Shown one piece after another: positions 34,283-42,617 of a stretch of 64,000 nt of DNA. Below the pieces are notes generated by a model. The model saw only the letters and a program-made list of their open reading frames with translations. It was not told the origin of the DNA and searched no databases. The stretch is from contig SUYP01000003.1 in NCBI GenBank assembly GCA_015060395.1, positions 1-64,000 on the forward strand, given 5' to 3'. The stretch's first letter is position 1. Each line of letters begins with the position of its first letter. Made by a program: the position numbers and the translations under genes. The stretch comes from Bacteroidales bacterium (GTDB lineage: Bacteria > Bacteroidota > Bacteroidia > Bacteroidales > UBA932).

Positions 34283-34283
34283 C

Positions 34284-35537
34284 TTATCTTATTGACAATA
34301 TGTTCTTTTCGTATTCTTTTATTATGGCGATGACGTCATTGCCTACCGGAACGCCGTTCCTTACGCAGAACTCGTCATAGACAGCGTTCCAAGGCATAGT
34401 CTTGCCTTCCTCGATCAGCTGCAGCACTTCGAATGTGTCTCCTGCCAGCTCGTGCTTTGAGATAAGTTCCCTTGGCTCAAGAAGCGCCTTGAGCATACAT
34501 TTCTGTGCAGAACGCGATCCGATGACGTATGCTCCGATACGGTTGATAGATCCGTCGAAGAAGTCAAGGCCGTAATGAACCCTCTCAAGAGCTCCGGCAC
34601 GTACGATTTCTGCAAAAAGTTCCTGTGTGTTGTCATCCATAATGGTCACGTGGTCTGAATCCCAGCGTACCGGACGGCTTACGTGGAGCATAAGCTCAGG
34701 TACGAACTGCAGGACGGCAGAAACCTTGTCTCCGGGAACTTCGGTCGGATGATAATGACCGGTGTCGATCGTGAGCATCATATTGTTCTTGGCTGCGTAT
34801 GCCGTGTAGAAATCGTGAGAACCTACTGTGAAGCTTTCCAGTCCCATTCCGAATACCTTTCCTTCAATGCAGTCCTTCATCCATTCCTTCTTCTCCGCAA
34901 ATATTTCGTCGAGAGACTTCTTCAGTGTCTCGCGGTAGAGCATATGGTTCACAGAGACGTCTTTGCAGCCGTCGTGTACCCATACGTTCATAATGCACGG
35001 GTCATTCTGAGCCTTGCCCATTGCATCCGCAATGTCGCGGCAACGTCTGGTATGTTCCACCCAGAAGCTGCGGATGCTTTCGTCAGGATTTGCAAGCGAG
35101 AGGTTTCCGCTCTTCGGATGCGCGAATGATGTGGAGTTGAAGTCGAGGAATGTGTCGTTCTCTTTAGCCCAGTCTATCCAGCTTTGGAAGTGCTCTACAC
35201 CGACCTCGTCGCGGTCAACCACCTTTCCCTGGAAGTCACCGTAGATTTCGTGCAGGTTGAGCCTGTGGCTGCCCGGAATGAGACTTTTGGCCTTGAGGAT
35301 GTCCGCGCGCAGTTCGTCAATGTTGCGGGCTGCTCCCGGATAGTTGCCTGTAACGGCGATTCCTCCATCAAGAGCTCCGGCCTGAAGCTCGAATCCCTTC
35401 ACATCATCTGCCTGCCAGCAATGCATACTCAGATGGAAGTTCTGAAGCTGTTCAAGCACTTTTTCGGTATCGATGCCAAGTTCGGCGTAGCGTTCCCTTG
35501 CGATTTCGTACGCCTGATGAATACGTGTCTCTTTCAT
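34284..35537 (-). CDS. rhaA: L-rhamnose isomerase
   Basis: 417 residues, usual RhaA length. Barrel residues: M-H-C-W-Q-A-D-D near 39, L-N-L-H-E-I-Y-G-D near 100, W-V-H-D-G near 195, G-L-E-S-F near 235, D-T-G-H-Y-H-P-T-E and H-V-S-R-P-V-R-W-D-S-D-H-V metal-binding motifs. Converts L-rhamnose to L-rhamnulose. Stop-start overlap of one base with rhaB. Confidence 0.95.
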   Translation of the reverse strand: MKETRIHQAYEIARERYAELGIDTEKVLEQLQNFHLSMHCWQADDVKGFELQAGALDGGIAVTGNYPGAARNIDELRADILKAKSLIPGSHRLNLHEIYGDFQGKVVDRDEVGVEHFQSWIDWAKENDTFLDFNSTSFAHPKSGNLSLANPDESIRSFWVEHTRRCRDIADAMGKAQNDPCIMNVWVHDGCKDVSVNHMLYRETLKKSLDEIFAEKKEWMKDCIEGKVFGMGLESFTVGSHDFYTAYAAKNNMMLTIDTGHYHPTEVPGDKVSAVLQFVPELMLHVSRPVRWDSDHVTIMDDNTQELFAEIVRAGALERVHYGLDFFDGSINRIGAYVIGSRSAQKCMLKALLEPRELISKHELAGDTFEVLQLIEEGKTMPWNAVYDEFCVRNGVPVGNDVIAIIKEYEKNILSIR

Positions 35538-37006
35538 TATTTGAGGTCTTTAGATATTATTGTCTTGAATCTGTCATACTCTTTGTCCCATATTTCTGTA
35601 TCTTCCGGGAGATATGTCCTGAGGTCGGATGATGCTGCGGATATCTTTCTCATCTCTTCAAGGGATCCGGCCATTCCTCCGGCTTTCATCTGCATCAGGA
35701 CGTTGCCCAGAGCTGTACCTTCGACCGGTCCGCATATCACAGGCCTGTCAAGGGCGTTTGCGGCATACTGCATAAGGAATCTGTTCCGTGAGCCTCCTCC
35801 TATCACGTGAAGCTTCTTTATAGGGAAAGATGCCATATCCTGCAGGATCTCGACTATGTGACGGTAACGCAGTGCGAGACTTCTGAATATGCATCTGCAG
35901 TAGTCTGCCGGTGTCTGAGGGGCTTCCTGACCTGTCCTGATGCAGTATTCACTGATTGCTGACGTCATTGACGCAGGGTTGGAGAAACCGGCATCGTCAG
36001 GATTGATCAGCCCTTCGAATGAAGACTGCGCGCATAGCTCCACCAGCTCTCCCACTGATCCGGGCACATCCTTGAACTCCTTTCTGCTCTGCTCGAACAG
36101 CCAGAGACCGCAGATGTTCTTCAGGAAACGGGTGGTACCTTCTATACCGCCTTCGTTTGTGAAATTTTCCTTGAAGCTCTTCTCCGTGATTATGGCTTTC
36201 TCCGACTCGATGCCCAGCAGAGACCAGGTACCGCAGCTCAGATAGGCATATTCCCCGTCTTCTGCAGGAACAGCGGCTACGGCGGAGGCTGTGTCGTGGC
36301 CGGCTACGGCTATGACCGGAACTGCACCGAGCCCTGTCGCTGCCTGAGCCTGTTCGCTGAGATATCCTGCAACTGTTCCGGGCTGCGTCAGGACACCGAA
36401 TCTCTCCCTTGATATGCCCAATGTCTTGAGAATTTCGGCATCAAGGTCTCCGGTTACCGGGTTGAGAAGCTGCGATGTCGAAGCTACCGTATATTCGCAA
36501 ACTGCCTGTCCTGTCAGCATATATGTAAGGGCGTCAGGAATAAAGAGGATCTTGTCCGCCTGCTCGAAGGCCTGGCAGCCGTTGCGTCTGAGGGTATCCA
36601 TCTGGAAAAGAGAGTTGAAATCCATAAACTGGATTCCTGTCCTTTCATATACTTCAGAGGCCGGCATCCTTTCGAAAAAGATTTCCTGTGCCCCTGCAGT
36701 ATGTCCGTCGCGATAGCAGTGAGGAAGTCCGAGCAGCTGCCCGTCCTTGCCGAAGAATGCGAAGTCGCATCCCCAGGTGTCTATACCGACCGATTCTATC
36801 CTGATCCCCTGTTCGGCCACTTTCCTGAGGCCTCCCAGTATTTCGTTGTACAAGCCCGCAATGTCCCAGAACAGGTGGCCTCCCATCGGGATCATCGGGT
36901 TTGCGAATCTTGTGATTTCCTTCATAACGATCTTCGCACCGTCGTATGATGCGAGAATCGTTCTGCCGCTGGTCGCGCCAAGGTCTGCTGCAAAGAAATG
37001 CTTCAT
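35537..37006 (-). CDS. rhaB: Rhamnulokinase
   Basis: 489 residues from ATG at 37006 (the frame extends to 37057 without family sequence). FGGY kinase: phosphate loop D-L-G-A-T-S-G-R at the start, D-T-W-G-C-D-F, and V-I-G-G-G-S-R-N near 410. Phosphorylates L-rhamnulose. It is 88 bases after the AraC-type regulator gene on the same strand, so it may share its transcript or have its own RhaR-controlled promoter. Confidence 0.94.
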   Translation of the reverse strand: MKHFFAADLGATSGRTILASYDGAKIVMKEITRFANPMIPMGGHLFWDIAGLYNEILGGLRKVAEQGIRIESVGIDTWGCDFAFFGKDGQLLGLPHCYRDGHTAGAQEIFFERMPASEVYERTGIQFMDFNSLFQMDTLRRNGCQAFEQADKILFIPDALTYMLTGQAVCEYTVASTSQLLNPVTGDLDAEILKTLGISRERFGVLTQPGTVAGYLSEQAQAATGLGAVPVIAVAGHDTASAVAAVPAEDGEYAYLSCGTWSLLGIESEKAIITEKSFKENFTNEGGIEGTTRFLKNICGLWLFEQSRKEFKDVPGSVGELVELCAQSSFEGLINPDDAGFSNPASMTSAISEYCIRTGQEAPQTPADYCRCIFRSLALRYRHIVEILQDMASFPIKKLHVIGGGSRNRFLMQYAANALDRPVICGPVEGTALGNVLMQMKAGGMAGSLEEMRKISAASSDLRTYLPEDTEIWDKEYDRFKTIISKDLK

Positions 37007-37094
37007 AGTATCTTCTGTATTATTTTGCGAAGTTATCAGATACAGCGGTTCCGGCACTTTGAAAAATGATATATGTTATGTGAGAATTATGAAA

Positions 37095-38015
37095 TTATAT
37101 GTTCTGGATCGGAGGAGGGGACAGCGATTCTCCCTGGGTGTGCCTGCGGTAGCTGATCGGTGTGGTGCCCGTGAACTTCCTGAACACCGAGAAGAAATAA
37201 TCCTTGTTCTCATATCCTAGCTCGAATGCTATCTCCTTTATTGATTTACAGGTGTTTGTGAGCATCTCCTTGGCCATATTGAGCCTTACCTCCCTGATGT
37301 ACTGGGAGGGCGCAAAGCCTGTATATTCCTTGAATATCTTTCTGAAACGGGAATAGCTCATACAGGCGGAGTCGGCCAGCTTTTCCGGCGTTATGCTGCA
37401 GATGTTCTCGTGGACTGCAATTTTTGCGATGTTTATCTGTTGGGCGATGTTCGAGCGGTTGAAGTCCTTGTTCCTGCTGAGATACAGGCACATACTGATC
37501 AGATTGCAGGCGATTCCCGACAATGCCTGCTGATAATTGGCCTCCTGGGCGTCGGCTATCATTGCAGCGCGCTTGTAAAGGGCAATCATTTCTTCGTTCA
37601 TTCCTATGTTGAACACCGGATTATCCTTCGAGAAGAATCCGTTCTTGACCCATTCCTCCATAATCCTGCCCTCGAATCCTATCCAGTATTCGTTCCATCC
37701 GGTCTCCTGGTCCGGCATATATGTGTGCCATTCTCCGGGAAAGAGCAGAAACATAGAGCCTTCCTTTAAAGGCCATTTCCCTCCTGAACGGGAGGTGAAT
37801 GCTCCCTTTCCCTTTGTGATGTACAGAAGCTGGTATTCGTTCAGTATCCTGCCGTTATGCGTGTTGAAAAGATATCGTGTGGGATGGTCTTGAGGAGGAT
37901 AGACTTCGTTTTTTGATATGGACTGATGCCCTACAGAATTTACAGAAAGTCCCCACAGCTGGTCTGCAGAACTGATTGTAAGGTATTTTTTGTGGACTTT
38001 TGAACCGTTGGCCAT
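37095..38015 (-). CDS. rhaR: AraC-family regulator, probable rhamnose activator
   Basis: 306 residues. N-terminal cupin-type sugar-sensing part (about 30-140; G-S-M-F-L-L-F-P-G-E-W-H-T-Y) and a C-terminal AraC double helix-turn-helix (about 200-295; L-A-D-S-A-C-M-S-Y-S-R-F-R-K and F-E-L-G-Y-E-N-K-D-Y-F-F-S-V-F-R-K). Encoded directly upstream of rhaB on the same strand, as RhaR is beside rhamnose genes in Bacteroides. It probably activates rhaBATD with rhamnose as signal; ligand is inferred from context. Confidence 0.85.
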   Translation of the reverse strand: MANGSKVHKKYLTISSADQLWGLSVNSVGHQSISKNEVYPPQDHPTRYLFNTHNGRILNEYQLLYITKGKGAFTSRSGGKWPLKEGSMFLLFPGEWHTYMPDQETGWNEYWIGFEGRIMEEWVKNGFFSKDNPVFNIGMNEEMIALYKRAAMIADAQEANYQQALSGIACNLISMCLYLSRNKDFNRSNIAQQINIAKIAVHENICSITPEKLADSACMSYSRFRKIFKEYTGFAPSQYIREVRLNMAKEMLTNTCKSIKEIAFELGYENKDYFFSVFRKFTGTTPISYRRHTQGESLSPPPIQNI

Positions 38016-38099
38016 AATGACAAAAATTGTAGTTGTGCAAAAATACTTAAAAATATGATATAATAAAATGATATGGCCTATATAGACGTTTTCTTTTAG

Positions 38100-38107
38100 T
38101 AACTTTG
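38100..38107 (+). promoter_or_regulatory. Candidate -7 box of purM
   Basis: TAACTTTG (TAnnTTTG), 26 bases before the purM ATG, in an AT-rich divergent region shared with the AraC-type regulator. No clear -33 element. Confidence 0.42.
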
Positions 38108-38133
38108 CAGTTTCTTAAATAATTGTACTTGTT

Positions 38134-39303
38134 ATGAGCAATCAAAGGTATATGCAGCGTGGTGTATCGGCATCGAAGGAAGATGTGCACAACGCAATCA
38201 AGAACATCGACAAGGGTATTTTTCCAAAGGCATTCTGCAAGATAATTCCTGACATTCTGGGCGGCGATCCTGAATACTGCAACATTATGCACGCTGACGG
38301 AGCTGGCACAAAGTCATCCCTTGCGTATCTTTATTGGAAGGAGACCGGAGATCTGTCCGTATGGAAAGGCATAGCACAGGACGCTCTGATTATGAATATC
38401 GATGATCTTCTCTGCGTGGGAGCAGTTGACAATATCCTCGTTTCATCGACCATAGGCCGCAACAAGCTTCTTGTTCCCGGTGAGGTGATCAGCGCCATCA
38501 TCAACGGTACAGACGAGCTTCTTGCCGAGCTTCGCGAGATGGGAGTAGGAGTATATGCAACAGGTGGCGAGACTGCGGATGTAGGTGACCTCGTGCGCAC
38601 CATCATAGTGGATTCGACTGTGACCTGCCGAATGAAGCGCAGCGATGTCATCGACAATGCGAACATCCGTCCAGGTGATGTGATCGTGGGCCTTGCATCA
38701 TACGGCCAGGCTACATACGAGAAGGAATACAACGGAGGTATGGGCAGCAACGGCCTTACCAGCGCACGTCACGATGTGTTCTCTAAGTATCTTGCCGAAA
38801 AATATCCGGAGAGCTATGACAAGGGTGTTCCAGAAGATCTCGTTTACAGCGGAGGCCTGAAACTTACCGATGCCGTAGAAGGTTCGCCTCTTGACGCCGG
38901 AAAGCTTGTTCTTTCTCCGACCCGTACGTATGCGCCGGTAGTAAAGAAGCTTCTTGATGCCCTCAGACCACAGATCCACGGTATGGTTCACTGCTCAGGC
39001 GGTGCACAGACCAAGATTCTTCACTTTGTCGGCGACAATATCCGTGTGATAAAGGACAATCTCTTCCCTGTACCTCCTCTCTTCAAGACAATACACGAGC
39101 AGAGCGGTACAGACTGGGCTGAGATGTACAAGGTCTTCAATATGGGACATCGTCTGGAGGTTTATCTCTCGCCAGAGCACGCTGAACAGGTCATCGCCAT
39201 ATCCAAGAGCTTCGGCATAGATGCGCAGATCGTCGGCAGGGTAGAGGAGTGTGACCATAAGGAACTCATCATCAGATCGGAATTCGGAGAATTTATTTAT
39301 TAA
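38134..39303 (+). CDS. purM: Phosphoribosylformylglycinamidine cyclo-ligase
   Basis: 389 residues, the longer form usual in Bacteroidota. H-A-D-G-A-G-T-K-S-S-L near 55, A-L-I-M-N-I-D-D-L-L-C-V-G-A near 85, A-T-G-G-E-T-A-D-V-G-D-L near 145, and G-L-A-S-Y-G-Q-A-T-Y substrate-binding sequence. Makes AIR from FGAM. It reads away from the rha regulator and is separated from purE-L-F by the whole rha operon. Confidence 0.9.
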   Translation: MSNQRYMQRGVSASKEDVHNAIKNIDKGIFPKAFCKIIPDILGGDPEYCNIMHADGAGTKSSLAYLYWKETGDLSVWKGIAQDALIMNIDDLLCVGAVDNILVSSTIGRNKLLVPGEVISAIINGTDELLAELREMGVGVYATGGETADVGDLVRTIIVDSTVTCRMKRSDVIDNANIRPGDVIVGLASYGQATYEKEYNGGMGSNGLTSARHDVFSKYLAEKYPESYDKGVPEDLVYSGGLKLTDAVEGSPLDAGKLVLSPTRTYAPVVKKLLDALRPQIHGMVHCSGGAQTKILHFVGDNIRVIKDNLFPVPPLFKTIHEQSGTDWAEMYKVFNMGHRLEVYLSPEHAEQVIAISKSFGIDAQIVGRVEECDHKELIIRSEFGEFIY

Positions 39304-39308
39304 TCAAT

Positions 39309-39397
39309 AGACCGAGTGCATTTTATGGCGATTTTGCACTTGATACCCTGAAAAAATGGGGTACCAAGCGCAATTTACGGGAAAAATGCTCTAGGTC
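39309..39397. repeat. Diverged palindromic repeat between purM and purH, copy D
   Basis: Imperfect ends GACCGAGTGCATTTT and AAAATGCTCTAGGTC (two mismatches) with an inner stem of 15 positions (TTGCACTTGATACCC with GGGTACCAAGCGCAA, two mismatches). The end sequence and GTACCC core match copies A and C although most of the interior differs, so it looks like a related subfamily. Confidence 0.7.
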
Positions 39398-39412
39398 AAA
39401 TATACAAAAGTT

Positions 39413-40963
39413 ATGAGAGCATTATTTTCAGTAAGTGATAAGACAGGCGTAGTAGAATTCGCCAGTCAGTTGGTGGACCTCGGTTGGGAGATCATCGCGA
39501 CCGGAGGAACAATGAAGCTTCTTCAGGAAGCAGGACTCAAGGTTATCAATATCAGCGAGATCACAGGTTTCCCTGAAATCTGTGACGGACGTGTCAAGAC
39601 CCTCCATCCTAAGGTGCACGGAGGACTTCTCGGACGCCGCGACCTTGACAGCCATATCGCCCAGCTCAAGGAGAACGGCATCGAGTTCATCGATATGGTA
39701 TGCGTGAACCTCTACCCTTTCAAGCAGACTATTGCAAAGCCTGATGTGACAATGGAGGATGCCATAGAGAACATCGACATCGGAGGCCCTTCTATGCTCC
39801 GCTCGGCTGCAAAGAACTGGAGCGCCGTTACGGTTGTCTGCAATCCTGATAACTACGCAAAGATCATCTCGGAGATCCGTGAGTACGGCAACACTACCAA
39901 TGAAACCCGTCTCCAGCTCTCTGCCGAGGCATATACACACACTGCAGAGTACGATATGATGATCGCTACCTATATGCGCAAGGCCGCTGGACTCAACGAG
40001 AAGCTCTTCCTTGAGTATGACCTCAAGCAGAGTCTCCGTTATGGCGAGAATCCTCATCAGAACGCCAAGTTCTATGCAACTCTCGACAAGGTTCCGTTCT
40101 CTCTTGCAACAGCGGAGCAGCTCAACGGTAAGGAACTTTCATATAACAATATCCAGGATGCCAATGCCGCTCTCAACATAGTGCGCGAATTCGATGCACC
40201 GTTCTGTGTAGGCCTCAAGCATATGAATCCTTGCGGTGCTGCAATCGGAACTGATGTTGTAGATGCCTGGAAGAAGGCATACGAGGCAGACAAGGTCAGC
40301 ATCTTCGGCGGTATCGTGGCAGTGAACCGTGAGATCAACAAGGAGGTGGCCGAGCTTATGAAGCCTATCTTCCTTGAGATAATTATGGCTCCAGGCTTTA
40401 CAGACGAGGCACTCGAGGTGCTCTGCACAAAGAAGAATCTCCGTCTCCTCAAGGTCGATATGAGTAAGGAAGAAGGCGGTCACAACCAGTATGTAAGTAT
40501 GAACGGAGGTATCCTCGTCCAGGAACAGGATATCGACACCAAGACTGTTGTGGCGGATATGTGCGTAACAGAAGCAAAGCCTTGCGAGGCGCAGCTTACT
40601 GACCTGGACTTTGCCTGGAGGATCGTTAAGCACGTGAAGTCCAATGCTATCGTTGTGGTGAAGGACGGGGCGACTCTCGGAGTCGGTGCCGGTCAGATGA
40701 ATCGTGTGGGTTCTGCCAAGATAGCACTCGAACAGGCTTCTGCGGCTCTCGCTGAAATCGGAAAGGACATCAAGGCTGAGGGACTCGTACTCGGTTCTGA
40801 CGGTTTCTTCCCATTCGACGACACTGTGACCCTTGCGGCAGAGTACGGCGTGAAGGCTATCGTACAGCCGGGCGGAAGCGTACGCGACGAGGATTCGGTC
40901 AAGAAGGCAAATGAGTGCGGCATCACTATGCTCTGCACCGGAATGCGTCATTTCAAGCATTGA
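39413..40963 (+). CDS. purH: Bifunctional AICAR transformylase / IMP cyclohydrolase
   Basis: 516 residues. N-terminal cyclohydrolase (1-195): V-S-D-K-T-G-V, S-T/A-T-G-G-T-type loop as I-A-T-G-G-T, F-P-E-I-C-D-G-R-V-K-T-L-H-P-K-V-H-G-G. C-terminal transformylase: L-R-Y-G-E-N-P-H-Q, C-G-L-K-H-M-N-P-C-G with the catalytic Lys-His, and F-P-F-D-D-T. Last two steps to IMP. A terminator hairpin follows 42 bases later. Confidence 0.95.
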   Translation: MRALFSVSDKTGVVEFASQLVDLGWEIIATGGTMKLLQEAGLKVINISEITGFPEICDGRVKTLHPKVHGGLLGRRDLDSHIAQLKENGIEFIDMVCVNLYPFKQTIAKPDVTMEDAIENIDIGGPSMLRSAAKNWSAVTVVCNPDNYAKIISEIREYGNTTNETRLQLSAEAYTHTAEYDMMIATYMRKAAGLNEKLFLEYDLKQSLRYGENPHQNAKFYATLDKVPFSLATAEQLNGKELSYNNIQDANAALNIVREFDAPFCVGLKHMNPCGAAIGTDVVDAWKKAYEADKVSIFGGIVAVNREINKEVAELMKPIFLEIIMAPGFTDEALEVLCTKKNLRLLKVDMSKEEGGHNQYVSMNGGILVQEQDIDTKTVVADMCVTEAKPCEAQLTDLDFAWRIVKHVKSNAIVVVKDGATLGVGAGQMNRVGSAKIALEQASAALAEIGKDIKAEGLVLGSDGFFPFDDTVTLAAEYGVKAIVQPGGSVRDEDSVKKANECGITMLCTGMRHFKH

Positions 40964-41004
40964 TTCTGTCAGCTAATATTTTGAAAATCATCGTGTTATC
41001 TATA

Positions 41005-41038
41005 ATGCCTGCTGTCGAAATACAGCAGGCATATTTTA
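41005..41038 (+). terminator. Terminator after purH
   Basis: Perfect 11-bp stem ATGCCTGCTGT/ACAGCAGGCAT (41005-41015 with 41022-41032), then ATTTTATA. Shares its core stem with the hairpin near xth (18279-18310). Confidence 0.75.
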
Positions 41039-41119
41039 TAAGTCGCTGAAATGCCGGGGCTTGCAAAACATTCGCTTTGTGCGAAAAAATATCTATATTA
41101 GCAGAAAATATATGAACTT

Positions 41120-42490
41120 ATGAAAAGGTATATCTTCCTCATTGCTGTCCTGGCGGTAGTATTGTCTTCCTGTTCAGAGAAGAAGAATGTGATTACTGTC
41201 AATACTCCTGAACGGCCTGCCGGCCAGGAAAGTGTCCTCGGGCTCAGGACCGAGCCGCTTGAGACTGTCAGGATCGGTGTTGTAGGTCTAGGAATGCGAG
41301 GAGGCAGTGCGGTGGACCGCCTGACTTTCGTTCCAGACTGCAGTATCACTGCAATATGTGATATAGAACAGGACAGGGTGGACAGAAATGCAGCAAGGCT
41401 CGAGGCGAAAGGGATTGCGGAAGTCTTGACTTTCGGAGGAGAGGCCGAGTCCTGGAAGGAGCTGTGCGAGAGTCCTGAAGTGGATCTTGTATATATCTGC
41501 ACGGATTGGAAGAATCACGTTCCGATTGCCCTTTATGCAATGGAGTGCGGCAAGCACGTGGCCATAGAGGTTCCGGCTGCAACGACTCTTGATGAGATAT
41601 GGGCTCTTATCGATATGTCGGAAAAGACCCGCAGGCACTGTATGATGCTCGAAAACTGTGTATATGACTTTTTCGAATTGTCAACACTGGCTATGGCTCA
41701 GGAGGGGGTATTCGGTGAGGTCATCCACGTAGAGGGCGCCTATCATCATTGCCTGGATCCTTTCTGGGATGAGTATTGGGAGAGCTGGCGACTGGAGTTC
41801 AACAAGGAGCACAGGGGAGATGTCTATCCTACCCACGGAATAGGCCCTGTATGTCAGGTCCTGAATATGCATAGAGGAGACCGTATGAAGACCCTTGTAT
41901 CTATGGATACCAAACCTTGCAACGGTCCGAGGATATATGAGCTCAAGAACGGAGTCGCCTGCCCTGAATTCAAGCAGGGAGATCAGACAAGCACGCTGAT
42001 ACGCACAGAAAAAGGAAAGACTATGCTCATACAGCACGATGTTATGACTCCACGTCCTTATGACCGTATGTATCAGGTTGTCGGTACGGACGGATATGCC
42101 GGAAAATATCCGGTACGTCAATATTGCCTCAGAGAGACTGCAGGTCTGGAATCCGGTTATGATGCCTTGGGAACGGAGAAGATATATTCAGGCGAAGCTC
42201 TCACCGAACTTCAGGCAAGATATCCTAATCCTCTTCTTACTCCGGAATTTGAAGAACTTGCCAAGTCTGTCGGAGGACACGGAGGAATGGACTTCATTAT
42301 GGACTACAGACTGGTGTATTGCCTGCACAACGGCCTTCCTCTCGATATGGATGTATATGATATGGCGGAATGGTGCTGTATCAGCGAACTTTCACGCATC
42401 TCTCTTGAAAATGGCTCTATGCCTGTAGAAGTGCCGGATTTCACCCGCGGTGAATGGGACCGCATCAACGGATTCAGCTATTCTTTCTGA
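41120..42490 (+). CDS. GH109-like Gfo/Idh/MocA-family lipoprotein
   Basis: 456 residues. Lipoprotein signal (L-A-V-V-L-S-S-C, Cys18). Rossmann start V-R-I-G-V-V-G-L-G-M-R-G near 52, C-D-I-E after the first beta-alpha unit, E-V-P-A-A-T-T near 150, and H-H-C-L-D near 215. The pattern matches GH109 (NAD-dependent alpha-N-acetylgalactosaminidase type) enzymes of Bacteroidota; an ordinary oxidoreductase is the alternative. Activity on O-glycans or alpha-GalNAc would be the family function. Converges with the mannan locus. Confidence 0.8.
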   Translation: MKRYIFLIAVLAVVLSSCSEKKNVITVNTPERPAGQESVLGLRTEPLETVRIGVVGLGMRGGSAVDRLTFVPDCSITAICDIEQDRVDRNAARLEAKGIAEVLTFGGEAESWKELCESPEVDLVYICTDWKNHVPIALYAMECGKHVAIEVPAATTLDEIWALIDMSEKTRRHCMMLENCVYDFFELSTLAMAQEGVFGEVIHVEGAYHHCLDPFWDEYWESWRLEFNKEHRGDVYPTHGIGPVCQVLNMHRGDRMKTLVSMDTKPCNGPRIYELKNGVACPEFKQGDQTSTLIRTEKGKTMLIQHDVMTPRPYDRMYQVVGTDGYAGKYPVRQYCLRETAGLESGYDALGTEKIYSGEALTELQARYPNPLLTPEFEELAKSVGGHGGMDFIMDYRLVYCLHNGLPLDMDVYDMAEWCCISELSRISLENGSMPVEVPDFTRGEWDRINGFSYSF

Positions 42491-42526
42491 TAAGGCCGCT
42501 GTCTATACGACAGGTATTCAATGATA

Positions 42527-42570
42527 TACAGAAACTCCGTGCGGGTAAAGACCCGCACGGAGTTTCTGTA
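42527..42570. terminator. Bidirectional terminator with 20-bp perfect stem
   Basis: Arms 42527-42546 and 42551-42570 pair without mismatch around loop AAAG. It lies between the convergent GH109-like gene and the minus-strand locus, and each side has an A/T-rich base. Confidence 0.82.
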
Positions 42571-42617
42571 AGTGTCTGGGTGACAGGGAAATGCTTGTCA
42601 CCCATATCAGGAATGTA

